Origin: Opitutus sp. GAS368
GTDB taxonomy: Bacteria > Verrucomicrobiota > Verrucomicrobiia > Opitutales > Opitutaceae
DNA length: 64,000 bases
Direction of reading: 5' to 3'
Assembly (NCBI GenBank): GCA_945874455.1
Contig: CAMCHO010000004.1
Coordinates: 1 to 64,000 of the forward strand
Part shown: positions 28,501 to 53,222 of the stretch, one piece after another
Layout: each line of letters starts with the position of its first letter
Numbering within the stretch: position 1 is the first letter of the stretch
The notes under the pieces: model-generated
What the model was told of the DNA's origin: nothing
Seen by the model: the letters and a program-made list of their open reading frames with translations, nothing else
Database searches by the model: none
Position numbers and translations under genes: made by a program

Positions 28501-31500
28501 GATGGGTCTCGATTCGCTCATGTTTGTGCGCAGCGGACGCGTTCTAGAGAAGCGCTTTCAGGTAAAAATTTCGATCAAGCAGTTCTACGAAGACCTGCAT
28601 CGCATCGGTGCGCTGGTTGATTTCCTCGTGGCTAATGCCGCCGTGGAAACCGTCGCTCCGACGCCGGTCGTGGTCGCAGCCGCCCCCGCCGCACCTGCGC
28701 CGGCGGCGGCCGCACCGGCAGCAGCACCCGCGGTGGCGGTGGCTGCGCCCACGATGGCGGCCCGGCCCGCACCGGTCGCTCCGATGGCGACGACAGGGCT
28801 CGACCCCGTGCTGGAAGCGCATTTTCGGCTGATGGAGCGCTATCTCGAATTACGCACGGGCTTCGCGGCCCCCGCAGCCCCCGCGACCTCCGCTGCGCCG
28901 GCCGCCCCCGTGACGCTGGCTCCCGTGGCTACGGCTCGGATTGAACCCACGCCAGTGGCAGGGCCGGCGGCCCCAGCGCCGATGAGCGGTAAGCTGGCCG
29001 TGAACTTCGGCGGACTAAACCTCGAAGAGGAAAAAAATCTGTCCCCGCAGCAGAAGCAGTTTTTGCGCGCGCTCACCGATCGGCTCGCCGCCAAGACCCG
29101 ACGTTCCAAGGAGCAGACGCAGGCGTGGCGGCATGAGCTCGCCGATTGGAAAGGTAGCCTGCAGTTCAAGCGCAGCCTGAAAGAGCTCAAGTATCCCATC
29201 GTCTCCAACCGTTCGCAGGGCAGCCGAATCTGGGATGTTGACGGCAATGAGTACGTCGATCTGGCCCTCGGCATGGGTGTGCATTTTCTTGGCCATGCGC
29301 CGGCCTATATTAATGAGGCGCTGCACCGGCAGATTGACCGCACTGCCGCCCTCGGTCCGCAGTCGGATCTCGCCGGCGAAGTTGCGAAGAAGATTTGCCA
29401 ACTCACCGGCACGGAGCGTGCGAGTCTGGCGATCACCGGCTCGGGTGCAGTGATGCTCGCCCAGCGCCTCGCGCGCGCGGCGGCGGGCCGGCCCTTGATC
29501 GCGCAGTTTGCCGGAGCCTATCACGGCATCGGCAGCGAAGTGCTGGTCGTCGGCGGCGAGGAAGGCTCGCGCCCGATGTCGCCGGGGATTCCCTCGAGCG
29601 TGGTGCAGAACGCCCAGGTGCTGGACTACGGCAGCGAAGAGTCGCTGGAGTGGATCCGCGAACACGCCGCGCAACTGGCGGCGGTGATCGTCGAGCCGGT
29701 GCAGAGCCGCCGGCCGAGCTTCCAGCCGCATCGCTTCCTGCGCCGCCTGCGCAAGCTCACGGCGGAGTTGAATATCATCCTGATCTTCGACGAGATGATT
29801 AATGGCTTCCGCATTCATGGCGGCGGCGCGCAGGCGTGGTTCGGCATCGAGGCCGATCTCGTGACCTACGGGAAGATCGTGGGCGGCGGCATGCCCCTCG
29901 CGGTCGTGGCCGGCAAAGCGAAACTGCTGGACTGGATCGACGGCGGATTCTGGCAATTCGGCGATGACTCGGCCCCCACGGGGCGGACGATTTTCACCGG
30001 CGGCACGCACAACCGCCACCCGCTCGCCCTTGCCGCCGCGGGTGCGGCACTCGACTACTTGATCGCGGAAGGTCCCTCGCTGCATGAGGCGGTGAATCAT
30101 AAGACGGAGCGCCTCGGTAAGGAGCTCAACGCGTTCTTCGAGGAGGAAACGGTTTCGGTCCGCGCGGCCTGGTTTGGCTCGCAGTTCCGCTTCGAGGCCC
30201 TCGGCGATGCCTTCGACCTAGAGGTCCTGTTTTATTTGCTGACCGAGCTGGGCTTCTACACGTGGGAGCAGCGGATTTGCTGTCTCTCGGTGGCGCACAC
30301 CGATGAGGAAATCGACCGGCTGATCGCCGCGGTGCGCTCGGCGGTCGCAGCGATGCGCGCTGGCGGTTTTGCGCTCCTCGCCGGCCCGCGTGCGCCGCGC
30401 CGCGTGCTGCCGCTGTCTCCCGTCCAGGAGCGCCTCTTCGCCCTCTGTCAGCGCGAAGGAGCCGAGATGCCTTACCATCTTTCCGGAGTCTGGGAAATGT
30501 TTGGCCAGCTGGACCTCTTCAAACTGCAGGACGCGTTTCAGGAAATCGTGCGGCGCCACGAAAGTCTGCGCACCGCCTTTGGCTTGATCAATGGCAAGCC
30601 GTGCCAGTACGTCTTCGAAGAGCCGCGCTTCTTCCTCGAGGAGATCAAGGTGGCGGGGAAAGCTCCGGGCGCGCTGTTGCAGGATTTCATCCGGCCCTTC
30701 GATCTCGAGCGGCCGCCCTTGCTGCGCGTGGGCGCTGTCGTGCTCGACGCCAATCGCACCCTGCTGCTCATCGACGTCCACCACATCGCGGCCGACGGCC
30801 TGTCGATGAACGTCATCCTGAGCGAGTTCGCTAAACTCTACGACGGCCAGCCACTGGGCCCAGTAAAGCGGCAGTATCGCCATGCCTGCAGCGAAGCGGA
30901 AGCGCTGAAAAAACAGCCGGACTATCGCCTCGAGGAGGCCTACTGGCTGAAAGAAATGGCGGGGAGCCTCCCTGTGCTCGACCTGCCGGGCGACCACGTC
31001 CGCTCGGGCGAGATGGATTTCCGCGGAGACAAATGTGGCATCAGCATCGACGCGGACCGCACGCGCCGGTTGGAGATGCTGGCGCGGGAGCACGGCGCCT
31101 CGCTCTACATGGTCCTGCTGGCCGCCTATGTGACGCTGCTGCACCGGCTGAGCGGAGCAGAGGATCTCGTCGTCGGTCTGCCGGTGGCGGGCCGCCCGGG
31201 CGCCGACAATGACGAGGTGGTCGGAATGTTCGTGAACTCGCTGCCCCTGCGCTTCCGGCCGCAAGCCGACCAGCCCTTTGACGCCCTGCTGCGTGCGGTG
31301 CGCGGCACCTGCTTGGGTGCGTACGACCATGCGGCCTATGAGTTTTCCGACCTCGTCGCCCGGCTCGACTTGCCGCGAAATCCGGACCGCAACCCGGTGT
31401 TTGACACCATGTTTGCTTACGAGAGCGCCGACGACCGCGTGATGCGGACGCGCGACCTGACGATCCGGACGATCGATCAGTTCGAGGGCTCCGGCATGTT

Positions 31501-34500
31501 CGACCTGAGCGTCGACATCATCCGCGAGCGCGGGGTGCTGGGCATCCGTTTCCACTATGCGACGCGGCTTTTCAACCGCGAGACGATCGAGCGCTACGGC
31601 GCGGCCTTCAACCGACTGCTGGATGCCTTGCTCGAACGCCCGCGGTACCCGATCGGTCGGCTGTCGATCCTCATGCCGGCGGAGCTGGCGCAGGTCTCGG
31701 TGAATTTCTGCAGCACGGCCGGCCCAGTATCGGCGCCGACCACCCTCGTGGCCTTGTGGACGAATGCGGCGAAGGTCCATGCCGAGCTGATCGCGCTGGT
31801 CTGCGGTGAGCGGCGATTGACTTACCGGGAGGTCGACGCGCTGACGGACGCCGTAGCGCGGCGTCTGCTGGGCGAGTATGGCGTGAAGCGTGGCGACCGC
31901 GTTGCGCTGTTGGTCGGAGCGAGCGACCACATGATCGTGGCGATCCTCGGCGTGTTGAAAGCCGGGGCGGCCTACGTGCCGATCGATGTGGAAAACCCCG
32001 CCGACCGGGTGCGCGGCCTGCTGGCCGACGCCGGGGCGCATATCCTGATTGTCGATACTCCGCCGGAATGGTCCGCGCCAGGCGTGGAGCCGGTGTCGCT
32101 GGCGACGCTCTGCCGCGCCGCGGTGGAAAAATCCACTCCCCTGACTCCGCCGACGCCGGATACGCTGGCCTACGTGATCTACACCTCGGGCAGCACGGGC
32201 AAGCCGAAGGGCGTGATGATCGAGCACGGGGCGATCGCGAACTCGATCCTCTGGCGCATCGAGGCCTACCCCTTTGCCCCGAGGGATTGCACGCTGCTCA
32301 TGCCGTCGTACGCATTCGATGCGTCGACGCTCGATATTTTTCCGACGCTGATCAGCGGCGGGAGTCTTCTGCTGGTCAGCGCGGTGGAAAAGCGCGAGCT
32401 TGCGGCCCAGGCCGCGCGCCTCCAGCGGGAGCACGTCACCTCGGTGCTCCTCACCCCGAGCCTGCACTCCCTCTATCTCGACGAGATCGCGACGGCGATG
32501 TCGGGGCTGAAGTGGGTCTGCGTGGCCGGGGAGGCCACGACACTCTCGCTCGTGCGCCGGCATTTCGAGCGGCTCCCCGGCGTGCGGCTGTTCAACGAAT
32601 ACGGTCCGACGGAAAACAGCGTGGTGACGACCTACACCGAGTTGTTCCCCACGGATACGCTGGTGTCGATCGGCCGGCCGGTGGCGGGATGCCAGGTGTA
32701 CGTGATCCAGCCGAACGGCGAATTTTGCGGCGTGGGCGTCCCTGGCGAGTTGGTAACCAGCGGTGTCGGTCTGGCGCGCGGTTATCTCAACCAGCCGGAG
32801 CTGACTGGGGCGGCCTTTGGGTCGGCGCCTTGGGATGCAGAACGCCGCATCTACCGCACTGGCGATCTGGCGCGGTGGCGCGCGGATGGCACGTTGGAAT
32901 TTTTGGGCCGACGCGACGCTCAGGTGAAGCTCCGCGGCTATCGCATTGAGCTCGACGAGATCGAGGAAGTCGTGCGCCGCCAGCCCGGGGTCGCGGCCGC
33001 CGCGGTAAAAGTAGCGTCCGTCGCCGGCGAGTCCCAGTTGATCGCGTATGTGACCACTCGATACGGCTTTGATGAGTCCGCCGTGCGTGGCGCCTGTCAG
33101 GCAGTGCTGCCGATTTACATGGTTCCCACGGTGTTTTTCCGTCTGGACGCCATGCCGCTGAACACCAGCGGTAAGGTGGACCGGAAGGCGCTGCCGGTGC
33201 CGGTGAGTCTGGGGAACCGAGAGACGGGCGGCCTGGCGCGGGGCGCGCGCGAGCAGGTGGTCGCCCAAGTGTGGAGCGATGTACTGCGGCAGCCGAACAT
33301 CGGCCGCGACGAAGATTATTTCCGACTCGGCGGCGACTCGATCAAGGGCATCCAGATTATCTCCCGCTTGTTGCAAGCGGGCTGGCGCTTGGACATGCGC
33401 TGGCTGTTCCGCCACCCCACGATCGCGGGGCTGGCGCCGAAATTGGAAGCGACCCGCGGCTCGGCCGACGCCGTCGTACCGGAGAGCGTCGGCGAAGTGC
33501 CGCTCGGCCCGATTCAGCGCTGGTTCTTCGATCGTAGTTCGATCAGCCCCGAGCATTTTAACCAAGCGATCTGGCTGGACGCGCGCGGACGGTGGAATGC
33601 CGAAGCGATGCAGGCGGCGCTGCGTCACGTCGTTTCCGGGCATGATGCCTTCCGTTTCCGGTTCACCCGTGAAGCGGACGGTTGGCACCAGCAATGCGCG
33701 CCGGGTCTGGGCTCGATCGTGTGTCACGTCTTCGACTGGCGTGAAGCGGACCGGATAGAACAGCGGCTGGCCGAGTTGCAGCAAGCTGAGCAGGCCGCCC
33801 TCAATCTCGCGCAAGGTCCGGTGACGCGTGCCGTGATCGTGCAACTGGCAACTGGAGACCGCCTCTTCTGGACCGCGCATCATCTCGTGGTGGATGGGGT
33901 GTCGTGGCGCATTTTGCTCGAAGATCTCGCTGCAAGCTATGCGGCTGAGGTGGCCGACCAATTGCCGCCGCGCCTGCTGCGCACGGTGAGCTTCGGCAAC
34001 TGGACGCGCGCCGTGAGCGGCGCCGTGGTCAATGGCCTGCTGCAGGACGAGGCCGCCTATTGGCAAGAGCTCGCGAGCCGGCCGGAGCCGAGGCTACCCC
34101 GCGGACGTGCTCGCGCCACGGGCACCGTGGGGGACCTGCGGACGGTGGAGATCACGCTGTCCGAGGACGTATCGCAGCGACTATTACAGCAGGCCCATAC
34201 GCCCTTCCGCACGCGCGGCAATGAGCTGTTCATCGCGGCGCTGCGGATCGCCTACGCCGATTGGAACCCTTGGCAGCCGCTCGAGCTGCTGCTCGAGGGT
34301 CATGGCCGCGAGGCTGCATTGTCGGACTTGGACATCAGCCGGACGGTCGGGTGGTTCACCAGTGTCCATCCGGCGTACTTCCCGCCGGCCCGGATCGGGC
34401 CGCCCGACGCGGACCTGATTCGCGAGACCAAGGAGTATTTGCGCTCCGTGCCGCGCAATGGCGCCGGCTTCGGCTGGTTGCAGGCCACGGGCACAGCGTT

Positions 34501-37500
34501 GTTCAGCCCGGAGCGACTGCGCTCGGCCATCAGCTTTAATTTCCTCGGTGGGTTCGAAAGTGGGGCCGGCGCGTTTGCCCTCAGCGCGGAGCGTCCGGTC
34601 GGAGTACGGGCCGGAAACCAGCCGGTGGATCACTCCATCGCGATCATGGGCTACGTCGCCGGCGGGCGGATGTATTGGTCGGTCGAGTACGACTCGGTGC
34701 GCTGGCCGGAGATCACGATGCAAGGCCTGCTCGGGCGGTTCATCCAGGTGCTCGGTGAAGTGGCCGCCTGCACGGCGGCGACGCCGGCGGTGGTGCCCAG
34801 CCCGGCGGATTTTGTCTTCCACCGGCTCAAGCTCGAGGCCTTTGATCGCATGGTGGCGCGACGCGAGTGGCCGCCCGCTACGATCGAAGATATTTATCCG
34901 CTCTCGCCGATGCAGAAGGGCCTGTTTTACGAGGCGATCAAAGCGCCTTCTTCCGAGGCCTATTTTGAGCAGATGTCATTCTGTCTCGACGGCACGATCG
35001 ATCTCCCGGCGCTCGAGACGAGCTGGCGCGACCTCGTGGCCCGTCACCCGGCGCTGCGTTCGGTCTTCGTTCATGCCGAGGGCGGCGACGATGCGTTGCA
35101 AGTGGTGTTCCGCACCCAGGAGCCGGCGTTGTCGTTTGAGTCGTTGGTGAATCAGAGTCCTGAGCAGCAGCAGAAAACCGTGGACGCGTACCAGCGCGCC
35201 GACCGCGCTGTGCCGTTCGCGCTGGAGTGTGGGCCGTTGATGCGCGTGCGGATTTTCCAACTCGGTCGCGACCGCCTCCAACTGGTGTGGAGCCATCACC
35301 ACATCCTGATGGATGGCTGGTGCGTGGGCATCCTCTACGAGGATTTGATGCGGAGCTATGAGGCCCGCGCCCAGCACCGGGAACTGCAGTGGGAGGCTCC
35401 GGCCGATTACCGGGGTTATCTGCGTTGGCTGGAGACCGTGGATCGCAAGGCGGCGGCGGCCTTCTGGCGCGCCGAACTGGCGGGTTACGATCGCATGATC
35501 TCGTTGCCACGCAACCAGGCTGCCGGTGCGGCCGACTATCGCTGCGGCAAGTCGAAAATGCGCTTGGCGGGACCGGCTTGGGCGGGGTTGCAGAATTTCG
35601 CGAGCCAACACGGTGCGACGACGGCGACGTTGTTGAACACGCTCTGGGGCATTCTTCTGGCGCGCTACAATCAGGCGGACGACATCGTGTTTGGTGGCAT
35701 CGTTTCGGGCCGCCCGGAGTCCGTGCCGGACGTCGAGCAGATGGTGGGCCTCTTCATCAATGCGCTGCCGGTGCGGCTGCGCTTCTCCGACGGGATGACT
35801 CTGCGTGAGGCCCTGCGGCAATTCCAAGCCCAGGCCATTGAGCGCCGTCCGCACGAGTACCTCGCCCTCGCGGAGATCACCGAGCAGGCGGGCATGCGTG
35901 AGCTGTTTGATCACTTGGTCGTACTCGAAAACTATCCGATGGACGAGGAGCTGCGCGGCGAGGGAGCCGGGAAGAGCGCGACGGTGCGCCCGCGCCTCTC
36001 GCAGATCGAGGGCTTCGAGCGTACTCACCTCGATTTCACACTTGTCGCCGTGCCCCGGGCCGGCGCGCTCGAAATCGAAATGACCTATAACGAGGCGGTG
36101 TACGCTGCCGCCCAGATCGTCCGGGTGCAGACCCACCTCGCCCACCTCGTCGAGGAGCTCGCGGCGCGCCCAGAGACCGCGTGTCTCGACGTCGACTTCC
36201 TGCCGACGGAGGAGCGACGGATGCTCGAGAGCTGGAATGCGACGGCGGCGAAGTATCCGACCGACGCGACGATCCATAGCCTCTTTGCCGAGCAAGTGAT
36301 CCGCCATCCCCGACGTCCGGCGGTGACGGCGGGCGGAAAGACGCTCAACTATACCGAGTTGGATGCGGCGGCGCGTCAGCTCGCCGGGCAACTCGTGCAG
36401 GCCGGCGTTCGTGTGGGCGATCGCGTCGCGATCTGGCTCCCGCGGGGGACCGACCTCGTCGTCTCGTTGCTGGCTACGATCATGGCCGGCGGGTGTTACG
36501 TGCCTCTCGATCCGGAGTATCCGGAGGAGCGCCTGCGCTTCATCCTAGAAGACAGCGGCGCGCGGGTCGTCGTCAGCCACAGCGGACACCGCTCGCCCTT
36601 TGCGGCCGTGCGCGAGCTCTGCATCGATACGACGGCTGCCGCGACGGCGATCGCGTTGCCCGTCGTGGGTCCGGATCATCCGGCGTATATTATCTACACC
36701 TCCGGTTCGACCGGGAAACCCAAGGGCTGTCTGGTCTCGCACCGGAATGTCGTCCGTCTCTTGCGCAACGACCGGCTCGATTTCACGTTTGGACCGGACG
36801 ATGTTTGGGTCGTTGCTCATTCGTTCTGCTTCGATTTCTCGGTGTGGGAAATGTACGGCGCCCTGACCTTTGGCGGCCGCGTGGTCGTAGCGCCCCGCGA
36901 GGTGGTCCGCGATGTCGCCAGCTTTGTCGAATTGGTGGGGGCGGAGCGGGTGACGGTGCTGAACCAGACGCCGGCGGCGTTCTACGCCTTCATCGCGGAA
37001 GCGCAGAAGCACACCACGCACGACTTCTCCAGCCACCTGCGTTACGTGATCTTCGGCGGGGACCGCCTCGAGGCGAGTTACCTCTCGGAGTGGGCGGATC
37101 GCTATGGTGCGGACCGGCCGCAGCTCATCAATATGTACGGCATCACGGAGACGACGGTGCACGTGACCTTTCACCGGGTGACTGAGGCGGAGATTCGCTT
37201 GGGCGGCGGCCAGAGCGTTATTGGCGGACCGTTGCCGGAGACCCAAGTCTGGGTCCTTGATCGTAAGCGTCGGGTGCTGCCGATCGGCATGGTGGGTGAA
37301 TTGTACGTGGGCGGCACCGGTGTCGGCATGGGCTATCTTAATCGTCCCGAATTGACGGCGGAGCGCTTCCTGTCCGATCCGCACCGCCCGGGACTTCGGC
37401 TCTATCGCACCGGCGACATCGGGCGCTGGCGCGACGATGGGCGTCTCGAATATCTCGGGCGCAATGACCACCAGGTGCAGGTGCGCGGGTTCCGCGTGGA

Positions 37501-38115
37501 ACTCGGCGAGGTCGAGGCGGCCTGTCTCGCCCAGGGCGGAATCGACCAGGCGGTGGTGCTGCCCCACGAAGAGACGGCCGGCCAGATCGAGCTCGTCGCT
37601 TATCTCGTCGGCTCGAAACGAAGTGCCTCCGAAATGCGCACCGCGCTCGTCGGGCGCCTGCCGCACTACATGGTGCCCAGTTACTTCGAATGGCTGGCCA
37701 AGCTTCCTTTGACCGCCAACGGCAAGATTGACCGCAAAGCCCTGCCTCGCCCGGGCGCGGGCGTAGATGCGGCCCGGGAAGCCGCTGCGCCGCGCAATGC
37801 CGTCGAGCAAACGCTACTCGCCCTCTGGCGGGAAGTGCTCGGCCTCGCGACCATCGGCATCCATGACAACTTCTTCGATCTCGGCGGGCAGAGCCTGAAA
37901 GCCGTGCGCCTTCGGGCGAAGATCGAATCTGCCCTCAATGTCTCAGTCTCGCTGCGCGACCTGTTTGCCCGACCGACCATCGCTGAACTGGCCGTGGCGA
38001 TCGCCGAGGCCAGCGGTGGCGAGCAAGCCGCCGTCGTCAGTCCTGAGCTGGCGGAGCTGATGGCCGGGCTGTCGTCGGAAGAGCTCGAGGAGCAGCTGCG
38101 CGAGCTCCCGCTCTG

Positions 38116-38116
<1 letters not shown>
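25538..38116 (+). CDS. Hybrid PKS-NRPS: KS-AT-ACP-AMT-C-A-PCP-E-C-A-PCP
   Basis: 4192 aa. Residues 1-30 form a helical docking region. KS: Cys192, His327, His367. AT: GHSVGE (Ser659) with HAFH at 759-762, which favours malonyl. ACP: Ser993. An Ala/Pro linker (~1040-1150) leads to a class III aminotransferase (~1150-1625; PLP Lys1446 in TYGKIVGGG; DEMINGFRIHGGGAQ). C1: HHIAADG at 1748. A1 (core motif ~2215): by-eye specificity code D-A-L-L-C-A-E-V-V-K, unassigned. PCP: Ser2601. E1: HHLVVDG at 2781 with RTVGWFTS. C2 (D-donor type): HHILMDG at 3254. A2 (~3720): code D-F-W-N-I-G-M-V-H-K, the known threonine code. PCP: GGQSL, Ser4119. The KS-AT-ACP-AMT-C-A-PCP start matches mycosubtilin MycA and microcystin McyE and implies a beta-amino acyl unit. 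The next gene overlaps by 1 bp (TGATG). Confidence 0.95.
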
Positions 38117-50586
<12,470 letters not shown>

Positions 50587-50913
50587 CAAACGTTCGCACG
50601 CTGGACCTTCAGTGTCCCGACCGTGGCGGAAGGAAAACCGCTCAAACTGGGCGGTTTGAAAGTCGGTCACGGGAGAATTCCAAACTGCCGGTTTGTGGTC
50701 GTGTTGCCTCCGCCACTCTCCGTTGTTCGGCCACCGCCGCCGCGACGCAGTTAAGATATTTTTCTAGCCGGTATATTACATACCTATGTTTTTTGTTACG
50801 AATTTGAAACGCAGATGTTCGCGCTTGCCCTGATTGGATTTAATGAACGGATTCTGTCCGGCAATTTATCGTTTTCAGACAACTACATCTAACTCCCGCT
50901 TCAGTATTTCACT
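50587..50913. other. Intergenic region between the NRPS and the serine hydrolase
   Basis: No gene. The first ~120 bp hold two related palindromes (separate entry). From about 50745 the sequence turns AT-rich, with GTTAAGATAT at 50750-50759, and runs into the hydrolase start at 50914. This is a likely 3' end for the core operon plus a separate promoter for the hydrolase. Confidence 0.5.
50635..50695. repeat. Two similar palindromes after the NRPS stop
   Basis: CAAACTGGGCGGTTTG (50643-50658) and CAAACTGCCGGTTTG (50681-50695) are near-identical palindromes about 38 bp apart. The first can also be read as AAACCGC/GCGGTTT (50635-50641/50651-50657), a 7 bp-stem hairpin without a T-tract. They may act as a weak terminator or as paired operator sites. 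Confidence 0.5.
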
Positions 50914-52710
50914 ATGAACTTCTTGAAAATTAATCGATTCCGTCGCGCCTTTGAGCTATTTGGCGTCGCGTGTGTAATCATCGGCCTCCAATCTGCGATT
51001 GCCGCGGAACCGTCGCGCATCGTCAGCCTGGCAGCTCGTGGCTCAGTCGGCACAGGTCAGGATGTCCTCATTGGCGGCTTCACTATTGCCGGCACCGCGC
51101 CCAAGCAAGTGCTCCTGCGCGTGGCCGGGCCGGCCCTCGGCTCGTTCGGCGTGACGACCAGCCTCAGCAACACGAAAATCACCGTCTTCTCCGGCACGCG
51201 GGAAATCGCCTCAAATCAAGGCGGCGCCTCGGCGAGTTCGGCCGATATCGCCCAAGCCGTGACCAAGCTCGGCACGTTCCCATTCCCCGCCGGCAGTCTG
51301 AATTCCGCGCTCTTGCTTTCTCTCGAGCCGGGTAATTACACGGCGGTGGTCTCATCGACCGACGGCACCCGCGGGATCGCCCTGCTCGAGGTCTATGAGC
51401 TCCCCGCCTCGTCTGGTGCCATTCTTACGGCTGATAACCAAGCCAAGATTCAGGCCCTCGTCGATAAAGCCATCCGCGACTACTCCATCCCCGGGATTAT
51501 GTACTCGGTGAAATTCCTCGGCGAGCAACCTTGGACGCAGGCTCGCGGCGTCCGGGATCTCGCTAGCGGTCAAGCGCTTCAGGCCGACTCTTATTTCCGC
51601 ATTGGTAGCGCCTCGAAGACCTTTATCGGCATGGCGATCTTGAAGGCGATCCAAGACAAGCGGCTCACGCTCGATACCACCCTCGATAAGGTTCTGCCGA
51701 CGGCCATGTTGAACAATTACCCCAAGAATATCATCAATATCCGCATGTTGCTGTCCCACACCTCGGGCATCAACAGCTACACCAACTATATCGACGACTG
51801 GTTCTTCCCTTATATTCTCAACCGCACCCGCGTCTGGACCGATGCAGAGCTGATCCAACTTGTTAATGCTAAGTTCAAGGATCCCGAACTCGGCCAGATC
51901 GCGACTCCCGGAGTCATTTGGGCTTACTCCAATACCAACAGCGTCCTTTTGAGCGTGATTCTCGAAGGATTGTATAGCAAACCGATCCGCCAGATCATTG
52001 CGGAGAACCTCCTCGCTCCAGTCGGCCTCACCAAGACAATTTACCCAGCTCCCGGCCAGACCACGATGCCCGAGCCCTACGCCCGCGGTTACATGAACTG
52101 GGCCAATTATGTCGGTGTGCCCTCCCTGCCCAGCACCGACCTTGATGTGAGTGCTTACGATGCCTCAGGCGTTGGCGGCGCCGGGGCGATGGTCTCGACT
52201 ACGGGCGATCTCTCGCGCTGGATCGAATCCATGGTGAATTTCAGCACCGGCAGTCCGGACTATCGCCGCGGACATATGGATTGGAAGCTCTACACCGGCT
52301 TTGGCGCCGCCTCCGTCACCGCCGGTTACGCCCAGAACAGTTACGGAATGCACGTAGCGCACGAGCCGGACACCACTAACAAGGCCGACTACTGGATCGT
52401 GGGACACCGCGGACAACTTTCAGGTTACGATACGTCCATGATGTACCTTCCCGAGCAAAGCGTTGCGGTCGTCGTCTGCTGCACGCGGTCCCTCAAAAAT
52501 GGGGCAGGCTTCCCCACGAACGCCAACGCCACCGCACTCAACGGTATTGTTAATATTCTGTTCCCTAAGTTGATCGCCGATAGCAAGGCCAACCTCTTCT
52601 CTGCGGAGGAAGTGTCCACCTTGGCGGAGCCGACCTCCGAAGCGGGTCCTGCGCGGGCGCGTGCTCCTCGCAGCGATTTCAGCCGCGGCCTGCCGCTCTC
52701 CGAGTACTGA
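50914..52710 (+). CDS. Exported penicillin-binding-type serine hydrolase (beta-lactamase class C fold)
   Basis: 598 aa. An N-terminal signal peptide (RFRRAFELFGVACVIIGLQSAIAA) is followed by a ~130-residue beta-rich domain (GTGQDVLIGGFTIAG; VLLRVAGPALGSFG), a style common in secreted Opitutaceae proteins. The catalytic domain (~175-550) has the three expected motifs: SASK (S-x-x-K) in IGSASKTF, YSN in WAYSNTNS, and HRG in VGHRGQLSG. Such enzymes hydrolyse or transfer esters and D-peptides. It directly follows an NRPS that ends in an epimerase with no thioesterase. It might mature or inactivate the product, as ClbP does for precolibactin, but it lacks ClbP's C-terminal membrane helices. The cytoplasmic SurE-type cyclase role is less likely because of the signal peptide. 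Confidence 0.88.
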   Translation: MNFLKINRFRRAFELFGVACVIIGLQSAIAAEPSRIVSLAARGSVGTGQDVLIGGFTIAGTAPKQVLLRVAGPALGSFGVTTSLSNTKITVFSGTREIASNQGGASASSADIAQAVTKLGTFPFPAGSLNSALLLSLEPGNYTAVVSSTDGTRGIALLEVYELPASSGAILTADNQAKIQALVDKAIRDYSIPGIMYSVKFLGEQPWTQARGVRDLASGQALQADSYFRIGSASKTFIGMAILKAIQDKRLTLDTTLDKVLPTAMLNNYPKNIINIRMLLSHTSGINSYTNYIDDWFFPYILNRTRVWTDAELIQLVNAKFKDPELGQIATPGVIWAYSNTNSVLLSVILEGLYSKPIRQIIAENLLAPVGLTKTIYPAPGQTTMPEPYARGYMNWANYVGVPSLPSTDLDVSAYDASGVGGAGAMVSTTGDLSRWIESMVNFSTGSPDYRRGHMDWKLYTGFGAASVTAGYAQNSYGMHVAHEPDTTNKADYWIVGHRGQLSGYDTSMMYLPEQSVAVVVCCTRSLKNGAGFPTNANATALNGIVNILFPKLIADSKANLFSAEEVSTLAEPTSEAGPARARAPRSDFSRGLPLSEY

Positions 52711-52763
52711 GTCGCGTCAGCAGACCTCTCGCCACCGCTCATTCTTGAGCCTTGGAGCAGACC

Positions 52764-53222
52764 ATGGCCACCGTCGGATCCTCTCATCATCGCGCCGCCA
52801 AAGCGGATACGATCATCGAGGATCACACGACGGTGGCCATGTTGGCTAGTTTGATTCCGATTCCGTTGGCCGAGTTCGCGGCGCTCAGCGCTGTACACAT
52901 CAAGATGGTCGAGCAGCTAGCCAGTTTGTATAAAGTCGAATTCAAGGCACACCTCGCTGAAGCGTTTATCGCGTCGCTGCTCACCGCTTATGTTTCGACT
53001 GTGGCGGGGATATTCGCGGTAGGCCGAATTTCCAAATGGGTTCCGGGACTGGGCGCGATGGTCGGTGTCGTCGCGCTGGCTCCCCTCGCCGGTGCCCTCA
53101 CTTACGCTATGGGACGAGTGTTTGTCTGGCATTTTGAATCTGGCGGTACGCTCAGCTCACTGGATGAGCCTAAGGCGCAAGCCACCTTCCGACGGGAAAT
53201 GGAAATGCGCACGGCCGGCTGA
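52764..53222 (+). CDS. DUF697 (YcjF-like) small protein, paralogue 3
   Basis: 152 aa from the ATG at 52764, chosen because GGAG lies 6 nt upstream; a TTG at 52752 is also in frame. Almost the whole protein is the DUF697 core: AMLASLIPIPLAEFAALSAVHIKM, LASLYKVEF, two hydrophobic helices, and HFESGGTLSSLD. It resembles the proteins at 11112 and 12362, which lie on the other side of the core operon. Function unknown. It is 53 bp after the serine hydrolase and may be co-transcribed with it. Confidence 0.75.
   Translation: MATVGSSHHRAAKADTIIEDHTTVAMLASLIPIPLAEFAALSAVHIKMVEQLASLYKVEFKAHLAEAFIASLLTAYVSTVAGIFAVGRISKWVPGLGAMVGVVALAPLAGALTYAMGRVFVWHFESGGTLSSLDEPKAQATFRREMEMRTAG

Noticed and set aside
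30218-34066. 1282-codon minus-strand open frame inside the PKS-NRPS gene
   Set aside because: Rich in Arg, His and Gln, with no recognisable domain. The plus strand carries intact C, A, PCP and E domains over the same stretch.
50914-52710. Hydrolase as a plain SurE-type offloading cyclase
   Set aside because: SurE-type enzymes work in the cytoplasm on PCP-bound chains, whereas this protein has a clear signal peptide and an export-type N-terminal domain. Kept only as a weaker alternative.
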